From positions 48,040-112,039 of the forward strand of contig NZ_JAQTXM010000010.1 of NCBI RefSeq assembly GCF_028688795.1: a stretch of DNA of 64,000 bases, written 5' to 3'. Under the pieces are notes generated by a model. That model ran no database searches, was not told the origin of the DNA, and saw only the letters and a list, made by a program, of their open reading frames with translations. Both the position numbers and the translations under genes were made by a program. Position 1 is the first letter of the stretch. Each line of letters starts with the position of its first letter. Below are positions 28,569 through 38,585 of this stretch, one piece after another. Origin of the DNA: Rhodoferax sp. (GTDB lineage: Bacteria; Pseudomonadota; Gammaproteobacteria; Burkholderiales; Burkholderiaceae_C).

Positions 28569-30962
28569 CTATGGCTTGGCAAGGTTTTGCCAAGTTGCCA
28601 TCACCGTATCTGGGTTCAAGGAGATGGACGAAATGCCTTCCTTCATGAGCCACTTGGCAAAGTCAGGGTGGTCGCTGGGGCCTTGGCCACAAATACCAAT
28701 ATATTTGCCCTCTGCGAGGCAGGCACTAATGGCCTGGCTGATCAAGGTCGTCACGGCTGGGTCACGCTCATCAAAGTCTTTGGCAAGCACTTCCAGCCCA
28801 GAATCACGGTCCAGACCCAATGTGAGCTGGGTCAGGTCATTAGAACCAATCGAGAAGCCGTCAAAATACTGCAAGAAGTCTTTCGCCAAAATAGCGTTGC
28901 TGGGAATCTCGCACATCATGATCAATTTCAAATCGTTCTCACCGCGCTTCAAACCTTGCGCAGCCAACAACTCGGTCACCTTTTTCGCTTGGCCAAGTGT
29001 GCGAACAAAAGGCACCATGACCTGCACGTTGGTCAAGCCCATGTCATGACGTACTCGTTTAAGGGCCTCACACTCCATTGCAAAAGCTTCACCAAAATCT
29101 GCGCTGATGTACCGTGCGGCACCCCGGAAACCCAACATTGGGTTTTCTTCTTCAGGCTCATAGCGGCTGCCACCAATAAGCTTGCGGTACTCATTGCTCT
29201 TGAAATCAGACAAACGAACAATGACTGGCTTCGGCCAGAACGCAGCAGCAATGGTGGCCACGCCTTCAGCGACGCGGTCCACATAAAAGGCACGCGGTGA
29301 CGCGTGGCCCCTAGCTACAGATTCAACCGCCTTTTTCAAATCGGCGTCCACATTCGGGTAATCCAAAATGGCTTTGGGGTGCACACCAATGTTGTTGTTG
29401 ATGATGAACTCAAGCCGTGCAAGACCCACCCCCGCGTTTGGCAATTGGCAGAAATCAAATGCCAGCTGAGGATTGCCCACATTCATCATGATCTTGACGT
29501 CAATATCAGGCATCTGACCACGCTGCACTTCAGATACTTCGGTTTCAATCAGGCCGTCGTAAATGAAACCAGTGTCACCTTCGGCGCAGCTGACCGTCAC
29601 CAGCATGCCATCTTTGAGCACCGAGTCAGCATGCCCGCAACCCACCACGGCAGGAATGCCCAACTCGCGCGCGATGATGGCCGCATGGCAGGTGCGCCCG
29701 CCACGGTTGGTCACGATGGCCGAGGCACGCTTCATCACTGGCTCCCAATTCGGGTCAGTCATGTCAGTAACGAGGACATCACCCGGTTGCACGCGGTCCA
29801 TCTCACTCAGGTTGTGAACCACTTTGACCGGTCCCGTGCCAATTTTTTGACCAATAGCGCGGCCTTCAACCAGTACCGTGCCTTTGCCCTTGAGTTTGTA
29901 ACGGTGCTCGGCCTTGCCTGCAGCCTGACTCTTAACAGTCTCGGGGCGGGCCTGCAAAATATACAACTCACCATCCAGACCATCCTTGCCCCATTCAATG
30001 TCCATTGGACGGCCATAATGATCTTCGATAACCAGCGCATAGGCTGCTAACTTTTGCACATCGGCATCCGAGAGCGAGTAGCGATTGCGAAGCTCTATAG
30101 GCACGTCCGTGGTCTTAACTAGATGGCCAGTCGCCGCCTTTTCCTCGGGCGTGGAGAACTGCATCTGGATCAATTTGGAGCCCAGATTGCGACGAATCAG
30201 CGCAAGGTTACCGGCCTTGAGCATGGGCTTGTGCACATAAAACTCATCAGGATTGACGGCGCCTTGAACTACCGTCTCACCCAGGCCATAGCTTGACGTG
30301 ATGAACACCACCTGGTCAAAACCAGATTCGGTATCAAGCGTGAACATCACCCCTGCAGCCCCTAGATCGGAACGCACCATGCGTTGAATACCAGCGCTAA
30401 GTGCGACATGCTCATGGGCAAAACCCTTGTGCACCCGATAACTGATGGCACGGTCGTTGTAGAGTGAGGCAAACACTTCGCGAATCTTGTGCAATACGGC
30501 CTCTATACCGGTGACGTTCAAAAAGGTCTCTTGCTGTCCGGCAAACGAGGCGTCCGGCAAATCTTCAGCTGTGGCCGATGAGCGCACCGCAAAGGACGCT
30601 TTGTCGCTGCCGCCTGACAGAGTTTCAAACGCTAGACGAATTTCCTTCTCGACCTCAGCAGGAAACGGCTGCGATTCCACCATGGCACGAATCTCAGCGC
30701 CAACCACGGCAAGCGCATTCACGTCGTCGGTGTCAAGAGCGCTCAGACGAGCGTTGATCTTGCTAGTCAAATCGCCAAAGGACAGGAACTCCCGGAAGGC
30801 ATGGGCCGTGGTCGCAAAACCGGTCGGCACCTTCACGCCCGTGGGCAAATTCGAAATCATTTCACCCAAGCTGGCATTTTTGCCACCAACCGAATCAACG
30901 TCGGTCATTCTCAACTGTTCAAAAGGGACGACCAGTGCGGTCGGTGCAAAAAGTGCTGACAT
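28569..30962 (-). CDS. ppsA: Phosphoenolpyruvate synthase
   Basis: 797 residues, close to E. coli PpsA (792). N-terminal ATP-grasp part ([20 protein letters not shown]), the phospho-His swivelling domain ([20 protein letters not shown]) and the C-terminal pyruvate-binding barrel ending in [17 protein letters not shown]. It converts pyruvate and ATP to PEP, AMP and Pi for gluconeogenesis. It is divergent from its regulator ppsR with 242 bp between the start codons. Confidence 0.97.
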   Translation of the reverse strand: MSALFAPTALVVPFEQLRMTDVDSVGGKNASLGEMISNLPTGVKVPTGFATTAHAFREFLSFGDLTSKINARLSALDTDDVNALAVVGAEIRAMVESQPFPAEVEKEIRLAFETLSGGSDKASFAVRSSATAEDLPDASFAGQQETFLNVTGIEAVLHKIREVFASLYNDRAISYRVHKGFAHEHVALSAGIQRMVRSDLGAAGVMFTLDTESGFDQVVFITSSYGLGETVVQGAVNPDEFYVHKPMLKAGNLALIRRNLGSKLIQMQFSTPEEKAATGHLVKTTDVPIELRNRYSLSDADVQKLAAYALVIEDHYGRPMDIEWGKDGLDGELYILQARPETVKSQAAGKAEHRYKLKGKGTVLVEGRAIGQKIGTGPVKVVHNLSEMDRVQPGDVLVTDMTDPNWEPVMKRASAIVTNRGGRTCHAAIIARELGIPAVVGCGHADSVLKDGMLVTVSCAEGDTGFIYDGLIETEVSEVQRGQMPDIDVKIMMNVGNPQLAFDFCQLPNAGVGLARLEFIINNNIGVHPKAILDYPNVDADLKKAVESVARGHASPRAFYVDRVAEGVATIAAAFWPKPVIVRLSDFKSNEYRKLIGGSRYEPEEENPMLGFRGAARYISADFGEAFAMECEALKRVRHDMGLTNVQVMVPFVRTLGQAKKVTELLAAQGLKRGENDLKLIMMCEIPSNAILAKDFLQYFDGFSIGSNDLTQLTLGLDRDSGLEVLAKDFDERDPAVTTLISQAISACLAEGKYIGICGQGPSDHPDFAKWLMKEGISSISLNPDTVMATWQNLAKP

Positions 30963-31204
30963 GGGAAAACTCCAGAAGTTAAAAAACCTGCATCAATAAC
31001 AAGCCCAATCAGCGGCATGCCATCGCAGCGTACACCCGCTCACTTTTTAGTTGTGTTGTTGAATCGGTTTTGCGCTTGAAAATTGGTTGGATAATGATTA
31101 TTGTAGGCGTTGACTGAGCCTGCAATTTGACACCCATAGCCACCAAGGAAGTCGCCGATCTGCTCGCAGTCACAGCTTCTTCACGAACCAACCTGAGCTT
31201 CTTC

Positions 31205-32026
31205 ATGCCCAATCGCACAGTTTTTTTTGTTTCAGACGGTACCGGTATTACTGCCGAAACATTTGGTGGCGCCATCCTGGCCCAATTTGAGGTCAATTTG
31301 CACTGCGTCCGCTTGCCGTTTGTTGATACAGTTGACAAAGCACACCAAACTGTTCGCCAGATCAACCAAGCCGGTGCTCACGACAACAAGCGCCCCATTG
31401 TGTTCACCACTTTGGCCAACGAAGATGTGTTCAGGGTGATCAGCGAGGGCTGCGAAGGCATGCTGATGGACATGTTTGGCACCTTCGTCAACCCGCTTGA
31501 AACAGAGTTGGGCATCAAGTCCAACCACCGCATTGGCCGTTTCAGTGACGCCAGCAAGAGCAAGCAGTACCAGTCTCGCATTGACGCCATCAATTTCTCG
31601 CTGGACCACGATGACGGTCAGTCCCATCGCGACCTGGCCAGCTCCGACGTAATCCTGGTCGGCGTGAGCCGTAGCGGCAAGACACCCACCTCACTCTATT
31701 TGGCCATGCAGTATGGCCTGAAGGCCTCCAACTACCCACTGATCCCCGAGGATTTTGAACGCCAGGACTTGCCGCCGGCGCTCAAACCACACCAAAAGAA
31801 ACTTTTTGGCTTGACCATCCTGCCGGAGCGTTTGAGTGAGATCCGCAACGAGCGCCGTCCCAACTCCAAATACGCATCCATCGAAAATTGCCGTCATGAG
31901 GTGCGTGAGGCAGAGGCCATGATGCGACGCTCCGGGATTCGCTGGCTATCAACCACCACCAAGTCCATTGAAGAAATCTCGACCACGATTCTTCAGGAAC
32001 TCCGCCCTGAGCGGCTGGCTTACTGA
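31205..32026 (+). CDS. ppsR: PEP synthase regulatory kinase/phosphorylase PpsR
   Basis: 273 residues from MPNRTVFFVSDGTGITAETF. DUF299-type bifunctional regulator that uses ADP to phosphorylate a threonine of PpsA and removes it with phosphate. The P-loop VGVSRSGKTPTSLYLAMQYG and the N-terminal SDGTGIT motif are both intact. A longer frame begins at an upstream TTG 78 nt earlier but lacks family support. Placement next to ppsA supports the assignment. Confidence 0.95.
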   Translation: MPNRTVFFVSDGTGITAETFGGAILAQFEVNLHCVRLPFVDTVDKAHQTVRQINQAGAHDNKRPIVFTTLANEDVFRVISEGCEGMLMDMFGTFVNPLETELGIKSNHRIGRFSDASKSKQYQSRIDAINFSLDHDDGQSHRDLASSDVILVGVSRSGKTPTSLYLAMQYGLKASNYPLIPEDFERQDLPPALKPHQKKLFGLTILPERLSEIRNERRPNSKYASIENCRHEVREAEAMMRRSGIRWLSTTTKSIEEISTTILQELRPERLAY

Positions 32027-32035
32027 GCATTTGAT

Positions 32036-32770
32036 TTGGGGCAGACAAGCACTGAGGGCAGGCGCGGCGTGCATCGCATCTTTTACATCGGATTTGGTGT
32101 GGTTTGCCTGCATGCCGCAATCCTTTGGCGCATACCGATTGACTCAGAACCAATCATCGTGACGGCTCCGGTTTTTATGCTTCAGATGATGCCCACGGTA
32201 CCAACACCACTGCCAGTCAGCACCCCGACAACGACCCCAGCAACTGCGGCAAAAGCGCCCAATCGCCAAAAGAATTCCAATCTTCGTCCGGAAAGATCCG
32301 TTTCACCCAAACCACAAGAGAACGTGCAGGTTGGCGACAGGCCACGATCAGCCCCCGACAAAGCCGAAAGCCAGTCAACCACGTCAGGTTCACATGTGAC
32401 TCCAAGCTTGCCCACCCAGTCTGCACCGGGTAAGACCGAAACGGGTTTAGCACAAACTGGCCCAGCCATTTCTGCGCTTCCTCCCAGCCTTCAATTGCCA
32501 TCGAGCGCTGCCGACTACCTGAACAACCCGGCACCGGTCTATCCAGCGATCAGTCAACGTTTGGGCGAACAGGGAAAAGTCGTGCTTCGGGTCTTAATCA
32601 CAAAAGACGGCAGCGCGCGCCAGGCTGAAATTCAAGAGTCAAGCGGATTTGACCGACTCGATCAGGCCGCTTTGCGAGCGGTGATGGGCTGGCGCTATGT
32701 GCCCGGACGTCGCGCAGGCGTTCCGCAAGACATGTGGTTCAATGTGCCCATCAACTTCGCTCTCAAATAG
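32036..32770 (+). CDS. TonB-family energy transducer-like protein
   Basis: About 244 residues from a TTG start; a GTG eleven codons later is equally possible. One N-terminal membrane helix (FYIGFGVVCLHAAILWRI), a ~110-residue Pro/Thr/Ser-rich periplasmic linker, and a C-terminal TonB domain (PAPVYPAISQRLGEQGKVVL, QAALRAVMGWRYVPGRRAG). It would link an ExbB/ExbD motor to outer-membrane receptors, but no exbBD or receptor is nearby. It starts 9 bp after ppsR. The end is 8 bp from the convergent GlcG/HbpS gene. Confidence 0.8.
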   Translation: MGQTSTEGRRGVHRIFYIGFGVVCLHAAILWRIPIDSEPIIVTAPVFMLQMMPTVPTPLPVSTPTTTPATAAKAPNRQKNSNLRPERSVSPKPQENVQVGDRPRSAPDKAESQSTTSGSHVTPSLPTQSAPGKTETGLAQTGPAISALPPSLQLPSSAADYLNNPAPVYPAISQRLGEQGKVVLRVLITKDGSARQAEIQESSGFDRLDQAALRAVMGWRYVPGRRAGVPQDMWFNVPINFALK

Positions 32771-32778
32771 AAGCCAGT

Positions 32779-33186
32779 TCAAAGCCCCAGCGCGGCAATC
32801 CCGGCGCGGGCAATCTGCGCATCTTCAGTAGATTTCACGCCGCTCACACCAACGGCACCCAGGCATTGACCATCCTTGAGGATGGGAACACCACCTTCGA
32901 GCATGCCGGAGATGCCTGGCGCGCTGAGAAAAGAACTACGGCCGCCGTTAATAACGTCTTCATAGACCTTACTCTCCCGACGACCCAACGCAGCCGTATG
33001 GGCTTTGGCTGGTGCAATGTGCGCAGAAATAGCGGGAGCGCCATCAAGCCGCTGCAGCCAGAGCAAATGCCCCCCGTCGTCCACCACTGCAATGGTGACG
33101 GCCCAATTGTTTTGAGTGGCGCAGGCCTCTGCGGCTTGTGCTATTTTCTTGACGTCAGACAGTTCCAGAACCGGTTTGTGTTGCAT
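32779..33186 (-). CDS. GlcG/HbpS family (haem-degrading/-binding) protein
   Basis: 135 residues from MQHKPVLELSDVKKIAQAAE. The pattern ATQNNWAVTIAVVDDGGHLL, LDGAPAISAHIAPAKAHTAA and GMLEGGVPILKDGQCLGAVG-VSG is that of GlcG/HbpS proteins. HbpS relatives bind haem extracellularly; others act in glycolate or diol metabolism. There is no signal peptide here, so a cytosolic protein of unknown role is most likely. The open frame continues upstream, but that part resembles nothing. Confidence 0.85.
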   Translation of the reverse strand: MQHKPVLELSDVKKIAQAAEACATQNNWAVTIAVVDDGGHLLWLQRLDGAPAISAHIAPAKAHTAALGRRESKVYEDVINGGRSSFLSAPGISGMLEGGVPILKDGQCLGAVGVSGVKSTEDAQIARAGIAALGL

Positions 33187-33371
33187 CGCATTGAGCCTAA
33201 AAAAAGTGAAGTTGAGAGCATAACGCGCCGACCCACGCCCAATGGCTCCAAAGCGGTTACAAGTATCCTCACAATTAGTAGGAGCCGGCCAAGTGGGGTT
33301 TCTTGACGAATGTCTATTCGCCCTAAAATCGCGATCACTGATCAATTAACCCCTGCAAAAGGAGTCAAACA

Positions 33372-34067
33372 ATGACCAATCGAATTCAATCCATTAACCC
33401 AGGCTATGGTTCTGGCGCAATGATGCAAGAGCGCAACAAGGTTCTGCGCAACACCTACTGGTTACTGGCCATGAGTTTGGTGCCCACCGTGCTGGGCGCT
33501 TGGCTTGGCGTGGCAACTGGCATCACGCAGTCCTTGTCAGGCGGTATTGGCCTGGTTGTTTTTCTGGGCGGCGCGTTCGGGTTCATGTACGCCATTGAAA
33601 AGACCAAGAATTCGGCCGCTGGCGTGCCGGTGTTGCTGGGATTCACCTTTTTCATGGGCTTGATGCTCTCGCGCATGATCGCGATGGTGTTGGGTTTCAA
33701 AAATGGCCCCGACCTGATCATGACGGCATTCGGCGGCACCGCTGGCGTGTTCCTTGTCATGGCGAGCCTGTCCAGCGTCATCAAACGTGACTTGTCTGGC
33801 ATGGGTAAGTGGTTGTTTGTGGGTGCACTGGCTATTGTTGTGGGTGGCGTGATCAACGTTTTTGTGGGCTCTACCGCGGGCATGATGGCTATTTCGGTGG
33901 CCGCCATCGGCGTTTTCAGCGCTTACATGCTGTATGACCTGAAACGCATCGTGGACGGTGGTGAAACCAACTACATCAGCGCCACCTTGGCCCTGTATCT
34001 TGACATCATCAATGTGTTCCAGAGCCTGCTGGCTTTGCTGGGCATTTTTGGCGGCGAACGCGATTGA
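33372..34067 (+). CDS. Bax inhibitor-1 / YccA family membrane protein
   Basis: 231 residues with seven hydrophobic segments (YWLLAMSLVPTVLGAWLGVA, LVVFLGGAFGFMYAIEKTKN, MISVAAIGVFSAYMLYDLKR in close form). The AYMLYDLKRIVDGGETNYIS motif with two acidic residues is the BI-1 signature. E. coli YccA modulates the FtsH protease; calcium or proton leak is proposed for other relatives. AAAAGGAG lies 8 nt before the ATG. It ends at a strong terminator. Confidence 0.92.
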   Translation: MTNRIQSINPGYGSGAMMQERNKVLRNTYWLLAMSLVPTVLGAWLGVATGITQSLSGGIGLVVFLGGAFGFMYAIEKTKNSAAGVPVLLGFTFFMGLMLSRMIAMVLGFKNGPDLIMTAFGGTAGVFLVMASLSSVIKRDLSGMGKWLFVGALAIVVGGVINVFVGSTAGMMAISVAAIGVFSAYMLYDLKRIVDGGETNYISATLALYLDIINVFQSLLALLGIFGGERD

Positions 34068-34087
34068 GGGTTTACCTCAATCCTTTG

Positions 34088-34114
34088 AAAAAGGGCCCTA
34101 ATGGGCCTTTTTTC
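34088..34114 (+). terminator. Rho-independent terminator after the YccA gene
   Basis: AAAAAGGGCCC-TAAT-GGGCC followed by TTTTTTT, 20 bp after the stop codon. Confidence 0.9.
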
Positions 34115-34178
34115 TTGCATCAGACAGCCGTTGTTTCAAGCTCATAATTTGCCTGTCGGTTTTACCAGAATCCCTACC

Positions 34179-34535
34179 ATGCCCATGTCCAAACGCCTGC
34201 TGATTGTTCTTGCAGCCCTGCTGCTGTCAGCCTGCGACTTGTTAGGCTTGGGGCCAGACCCCAGAATTGCGCAAAAAGAAGCAGATGCTAAGGCTATTGG
34301 CGGTGCGTGTCGGCACGGCCTGCGCAGCATTGAAGACTGCTACACCCTGAACAAGGGCATTGCCAAGGCAGCTATCTTTACTGGCTGGCGCGAAATGGAC
34401 GAGTACATGCGCGAAAACAAGATTGAAGGCATTCGCGCAGAAATTCAACCCCAGCCTCCGGCAACTGCACCGACTGCCCCAGTTGAAGAAGTCATTCAGG
34501 AAGCCAAGCCCAAGGCCAAAGCTGCTGCGCATTAG
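34179..34535 (+). CDS. Small lipoprotein of unknown function
   Basis: 118 residues from MPMSKRLLIVLAALLLSACD. The lipobox LLSAC gives acylation at Cys19-20 and an aspartate at +2, which would keep it in the inner membrane if the E. coli rule holds. The mature part has two further cysteines (GGACRHGLRSIEDCYTLN), likely a disulfide, and the end is a Pro/Ala/Lys-rich tail. I do not recognise a family. It is convergent with rlmD. Confidence 0.7.
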   Translation: MPMSKRLLIVLAALLLSACDLLGLGPDPRIAQKEADAKAIGGACRHGLRSIEDCYTLNKGIAKAAIFTGWREMDEYMRENKIEGIRAEIQPQPPATAPTAPVEEVIQEAKPKAKAAAH

Positions 34536-34570
34536 CGCTGGCTGCCGAATCATGCGGCGCCGACGCGCGT

Positions 34571-36013
34571 TTACGACGCGAGTTCAAACACCGCCATGCT
34601 CTCCACATGCGCAGTGTGGGGAAACATGTTGATGACACCCGCGGCCGTGCAACGGTAACCCGCCTGGTGCACTAACAGGCCTGCGTCCCTGGCCAAGGTG
34701 GCCGGATTACAACTGACATACACAATGCGTTGGGGAGGTGTCCAATTTAGGGCGCCTGGCGTTGCAGGATGGTCCGCAAGCCCAAGCTTTTGCTGATGCA
34801 GATCTGCCAACGCCCCTACCAGCGCAAACGCCCCTTCACGCGGCGGGTCGACCAGCCACTTGTCAGACACACCGTCCTGAATGAGCACATCGGGCGTCAT
34901 TTCAAACAAATTTCTCGCTACAAAATAAGTAGCTGCTAGCGCTTTACTCATAAGGGCTACAGCCTTATTTTTCATATAATTTTCACGCGAACGAGCTACC
35001 AGCGCCTCGCTGCCTTCAATACCCAGCACCTCACGCGCCTGCGTCGCAATAGGCAAGGTGAAGTTGCCAAGACCACAAAACCAGTCAATCACCCGTTCAT
35101 GCGGCTTGGCGTCTAGCAAGCGAAGTGCCCGCGACACCAGCACGCGGTTGATCTGCGGGTTCACCTGTGTGAAATCGGTCGGCTTGAACGGCATGCGAAT
35201 ACCAAACTCTGGCAATGCGTAGCCAAGTTCTTCGCCGCCTTCATCGAGCAAACAGACCGTCTCTGGCCCTTTGGACTGCAACCACCATTGCACACTTGGA
35301 TTCTCCAGGGCAAAGGTTCGCAGGCGCGCCAAATCAGCAGCACTGAGGGGCTCAAGGTGGCGCAGCACCAGCGCTGTCACCTCGTCACCACACGCCAACT
35401 CAATCTGCGGACAAGTTTCAACCGCTTCCAGCGACGCAATCAACGCCCGTAACGGCATCAACATGGCACTGACAAACGGCGGCAACACCGGGCACACCTT
35501 CATGTCGGCCACATAGCGACTTTTGCGCTCATGAAAGCCGACCAACACTTCGCCCTTTTTACGCACAAAACGCACCGACAAGCGTGCCCGATAGCGATAG
35601 CCCCATGACGGGCCTTCGATGGGGCGCAGCATCATCTCGGGCTTGACTTTGCCCAAATGCCACAGACTGTCCTCAAGCGCACGTTGCTTAACGGCGATCT
35701 GTGCGCCGGGGTGCAAATGCTGCATCTTGCAGCCACCACAGGCGCCGATGTGCAGACCAAAATGTGGGCACAGAGGCTCTACGCGCTGTGAGGACTCACG
35801 GTGCACCGCAGTCAGCGTGCCTCGCTCCCAGTTGTGTTTGGTTCGGTTGATGTTGGCGCTAACGTACTCAAATGGCAGCGCACCATCGATGAACACCACC
35901 TTGCCATCAGGCTTGTGAGCCACCCCCTGGGCCTCAAGGTCAAGCGATTCAACAAACAGTGCCTCAGCGGGTACGCCAGCCGGCGTGGCTGCCTTTTCAG
36001 AAGATTCAGTCAT
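34571..36013 (-). CDS. rlmD: 23S rRNA (uracil1939-C5)-methyltransferase RlmD
   Basis: 480 residues. N-terminal TRAM-like region, Fe-S ligands in [22 protein letters not shown]-binding [16 protein letters not shown] and the catalytic cysteine loop [13 protein letters not shown]. It uses SAM to methylate U1939 of 23S rRNA. Between [10 protein letters not shown] and VARNLFEMT the stretch [19 protein letters not shown] is encoded by a copy of the AT-rich dispersed repeat, in frame. It follows surE-pcm-nlpD on the same strand. Confidence 0.94.
   Translation of the reverse strand: MTESSEKAATPAGVPAEALFVESLDLEAQGVAHKPDGKVVFIDGALPFEYVSANINRTKHNWERGTLTAVHRESSQRVEPLCPHFGLHIGACGGCKMQHLHPGAQIAVKQRALEDSLWHLGKVKPEMMLRPIEGPSWGYRYRARLSVRFVRKKGEVLVGFHERKSRYVADMKVCPVLPPFVSAMLMPLRALIASLEAVETCPQIELACGDEVTALVLRHLEPLSAADLARLRTFALENPSVQWWLQSKGPETVCLLDEGGEELGYALPEFGIRMPFKPTDFTQVNPQINRVLVSRALRLLDAKPHERVIDWFCGLGNFTLPIATQAREVLGIEGSEALVARSRENYMKNKAVALMSKALAATYFVARNLFEMTPDVLIQDGVSDKWLVDPPREGAFALVGALADLHQQKLGLADHPATPGALNWTPPQRIVYVSCNPATLARDAGLLVHQAGYRCTAAGVINMFPHTAHVESMAVFELAS
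34916..34985 (+). repeat. AT-rich dispersed repeat inside rlmD
   Basis: Plus-strand reading GCTACAAAATAAGTAGCTGC then TAGCGCTTTACTCATAAGGG and CTACAGCCTTATTTTTCATA. It aligns closely with the copy at 49.05-49.12 kb and keeps the rlmD frame open. Confidence 0.7.
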
Positions 36014-36068
36014 TCAATCAGATTTCAAAAAAAGCCCGCCATTGTGGTCGGGCGGGGCGCAGCACGAG

Positions 36069-36896
36069 TTAACGAACCGGCAGGTACTTGGCTGGGTCGA
36101 CAGGTTTGCCTTGGCGGCGGACCTCAAAATGCAGCTTGACGCGGTCAGCGTCGCTGCTGCCCATTTCAGCAATTTTCTGTCCCTTGAGCACGGCCTGGTC
36201 CTCTTTAACCAACAGCGCACGGTTGTGTGCGTACGCCGTCAAAAAAACGTTGTCGTGCTTGAGAATGATCAAATTGCCATAGCCACGCAAACCGGCACCG
36301 ACATAAACCACGCGCCCATCTGCCGCAGCCAACACCGGGTCACCCGCCGCGCCGCCAATATCCAGGCCCTTGTTTTTTACGTCATCAAAGCCTGCCAGCA
36401 CCGCACCATTGGCAGGCCATATCCAGTCAATGTCGCCTTCTGCAGCAACAGGCTTGGCGGCGCTGGCCGGTGTACTGGCTGCCACAGCGGCTGGGCCTGC
36501 AACGGTCTCGGTCACCACAGGTTTGCTCACCGGTTTGACCACGACACCTGATTCCACTGGGGGAACGACCCTCAGCACTTGTCCGACTTCAATTCGGTTT
36601 GGATTCTCAACATTGCTCCAGCGCGCGATGTCTTGCGGGTTCTGACCGTTTTCTATTGCGATACGCCGCAAGGTGTCACCTGGTTTGACGGTGTAATACC
36701 CAGGCCGACCCGCATTCTCGAAACCCTGAGGCTGCTTTACAGGCGCGACATCAGCACCTACCGCGCCTGTGCCATTGGTGGAAGTTCGGGCCCGATCCTC
36801 GACAGGCGCACGGTTCAAGCTGTTGCTGCTGCAACCTGCCAACATCAGCATCGCTGCGACCAGACACAAACCCAACCATTGATTCAATCTATTCAT
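36069..36896 (-). CDS. nlpD: NlpD-type LysM/M23 lipoprotein (amidase activator)
   Basis: 275 residues from MNRLNQWLGLCLVAAMLMLAGC; lipobox LAGC. A LysM domain (YYTVKPGDTLRRIAIENGQN) binds peptidoglycan, then a Pro/Val/Ala linker, then an M23/LytM domain ending in LHFEVRRQGKPVDPAKYLPV. The zinc ligands are altered (NKGLDIGG in place of HxGxD; KLHFEV in place of HLHFEV), as in E. coli NlpD, so it should activate an amidase (AmiC) rather than cut peptidoglycan. Located after pcm in the classical surE-pcm-nlpD cluster; rpoS is not next. Confidence 0.9.
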   Translation of the reverse strand: MNRLNQWLGLCLVAAMLMLAGCSSNSLNRAPVEDRARTSTNGTGAVGADVAPVKQPQGFENAGRPGYYTVKPGDTLRRIAIENGQNPQDIARWSNVENPNRIEVGQVLRVVPPVESGVVVKPVSKPVVTETVAGPAAVAASTPASAAKPVAAEGDIDWIWPANGAVLAGFDDVKNKGLDIGGAAGDPVLAAADGRVVYVGAGLRGYGNLIILKHDNVFLTAYAHNRALLVKEDQAVLKGQKIAEMGSSDADRVKLHFEVRRQGKPVDPAKYLPVR

Positions 36897-36906
36897 GTAA
36901 TCCCCA

Positions 36907-37713
36907 TCATGCAACACCCGATTTTAGGGGAACGAAGTGCACCGCCTCCATAACTGTCTGGCGTAAGCCCTGAGCCGTCTTGTCGATCACCACCAACGCC
37001 TGTCGCGCCGGGCTCGCGGCACCGGATGAGACCGGCGCTACCAAACGCCCCCCAACTGCCAACTGGTCAATCCAGGCCTGCGGCACCGCTTCACCGCCTG
37101 CTGCCGCAATGATGCCCGCATAGGGCGCGCCCTTGGCGTAGCCCACCATGCCGTCACCAAACAGCAGGTGCACATTGGCTAAACGCAAAGGCCGCAGGTT
37201 GTCACGCGCCTTGTCATGCAGACCACGCAAGCGCTCAATTGAGTACACCTCGTTGCATAACAGGCTGAGCACCGCCGCCTGATAACCGCAACCGGTGCCA
37301 ACTTCGAGCACCCGGCCCATGCGCCCCGGATTTCCCAGACGCAACAGCGCCAACATTCGCGACACCACCCCTGGTTTTGAAATGGTTTGCCCAAGACCAA
37401 TCGGCAAGCTGGTGTCTTCATAGGCCTGATTCACCAGCGCCGTATCCACAAATCGATGGCGCTCAATGCTGCCCATGGCCTGCAACACCATGGCATCTTC
37501 GATGCCCTGCTGCGCCAACTTGGCCACCATGCTGCGGCGCACAGCGCTTGAGTCCATGCCCAACCCTTGCGCAGGATACAGCGCACGTGCATGCGCCAGG
37601 GCTTGCGCTTGCGCCGGCGCAGGCCGCACCGGTACCGCGCCGGCACGCGGCAAATCCAGCCGCGCCGGGAACCCTGGCCTAAGCTTGATGCCCGCAGGCT
37701 TGTGCTGCGTCAT
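36907..37713 (-). CDS. pcm: Protein-L-isoaspartate O-methyltransferase
   Basis: 268 residues, longer than usual because of a ~55-residue Ala/Pro-rich N-terminal extension (AGAVPVRPAPAQAQALAHAR). The catalytic part has YEDTSLPIGLGQTISKPGVV, SAM-binding VLEVGTGCGYQAAVLS and the late region AAGGEAVPQAWIDQLAVGGR. It repairs isoaspartyl residues. The ATG overlaps the surE stop codon (TGATG), so the two are coupled. Confidence 0.94.
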   Translation of the reverse strand: MTQHKPAGIKLRPGFPARLDLPRAGAVPVRPAPAQAQALAHARALYPAQGLGMDSSAVRRSMVAKLAQQGIEDAMVLQAMGSIERHRFVDTALVNQAYEDTSLPIGLGQTISKPGVVSRMLALLRLGNPGRMGRVLEVGTGCGYQAAVLSLLCNEVYSIERLRGLHDKARDNLRPLRLANVHLLFGDGMVGYAKGAPYAGIIAAAGGEAVPQAWIDQLAVGGRLVAPVSSGAASPARQALVVIDKTAQGLRQTVMEAVHFVPLKSGVA

Positions 37714-38486
37714 CAGGCAGACTTGATGGGATTGCCGAGTTTTGACGCTGTTTGCGCCCAGTAACTCAAGTGATCGTGGTCTGTCAGATCTACCTTGAGT
37801 GGCGTCATAGCGACGTGACCCTGTGCTGTGGCATGAAAATCAGTGCCTTCTGCATCATCTTTGGCAGGGCCTGCTGCACCAATCCAATACATGGTTTCAC
37901 CGCGTGGGCTTTGCTGGGTAATGACTGGCTCAGCGGCGTGACGGCGCCCCAGTCGGCACAGCTTGACGTGTTTCAGTTGGTCCAAAGGCAAATTGGGAAT
38001 ATTCACGTTCAACAACCAGGGTGTGGCACCAATCAGGTTTTGCTCAAACATTTGTAGCACCAATTCACGCGCCTTGGCTGCTGCGGCATCTAGGTGAAGC
38101 CAATTTCGCTCCACCTGCGAAAAAGCAATCGACGGCACGCCAAACAAAAAACCCTCCATCGCCGCTCCCACCGTGCCGGAATAGATGGTGTCGTCGCCCA
38201 TGTTGGCGCCGTTGTTGATGCCTGACAACACCAGATCAGGTCGGTAATCCAGCAAACCCGTCAGGGCGATGTGAACGCAATCGGCGGGGGTGCCATTCAC
38301 ATACCTGAAGCCGTTGGCAACCCGTTGCACATACAGAGGCGTATGCAGGGTGAGTGCATTGGATTTGGCGCTGTTGTTGTGCTCTGGTGCCACCACCTCG
38401 ACCTCAGCCACATCCTTCAGCGCCTCATACAGCGCAACCACGCCTGGTGCCTGGAACCCATCGTCATTTGAAATCAAAATTTTCAT
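37713..38486 (-). CDS. surE: 5'/3'-nucleotidase SurE
   Basis: 257 residues from [20 protein letters not shown]. The metal-binding SNDDG motif, [19 protein letters not shown], and [20 protein letters not shown] are all intact. It dephosphorylates nucleoside monophosphates and may act on polyphosphate. The open frame begins 25 codons earlier but the internal ATG matches family starts. First gene of surE-pcm-nlpD. Confidence 0.96.
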   Translation of the reverse strand: MKILISNDDGFQAPGVVALYEALKDVAEVEVVAPEHNNSAKSNALTLHTPLYVQRVANGFRYVNGTPADCVHIALTGLLDYRPDLVLSGINNGANMGDDTIYSGTVGAAMEGFLFGVPSIAFSQVERNWLHLDAAAAKARELVLQMFEQNLIGATPWLLNVNIPNLPLDQLKHVKLCRLGRRHAAEPVITQQSPRGETMYWIGAAGPAKDDAEGTDFHATAQGHVAMTPLKVDLTDHDHLSYWAQTASKLGNPIKSA

Positions 38487-38585
38487 GCTGCCACCTGTTA
38501 TTGATTGAATTGTAGGGGCCCCTGTCACAGCGGCAATCGACATTGCCCGGACAATTTTCACCCTGAAGCACCACTTTTTGGCCTG

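Noticed and set aside
30963-31204. Specific promoters in the ppsA-ppsR divergent region
   Set aside because: TTGCAG and TACAAT-like words are present but the spacing (14) is too short to call.
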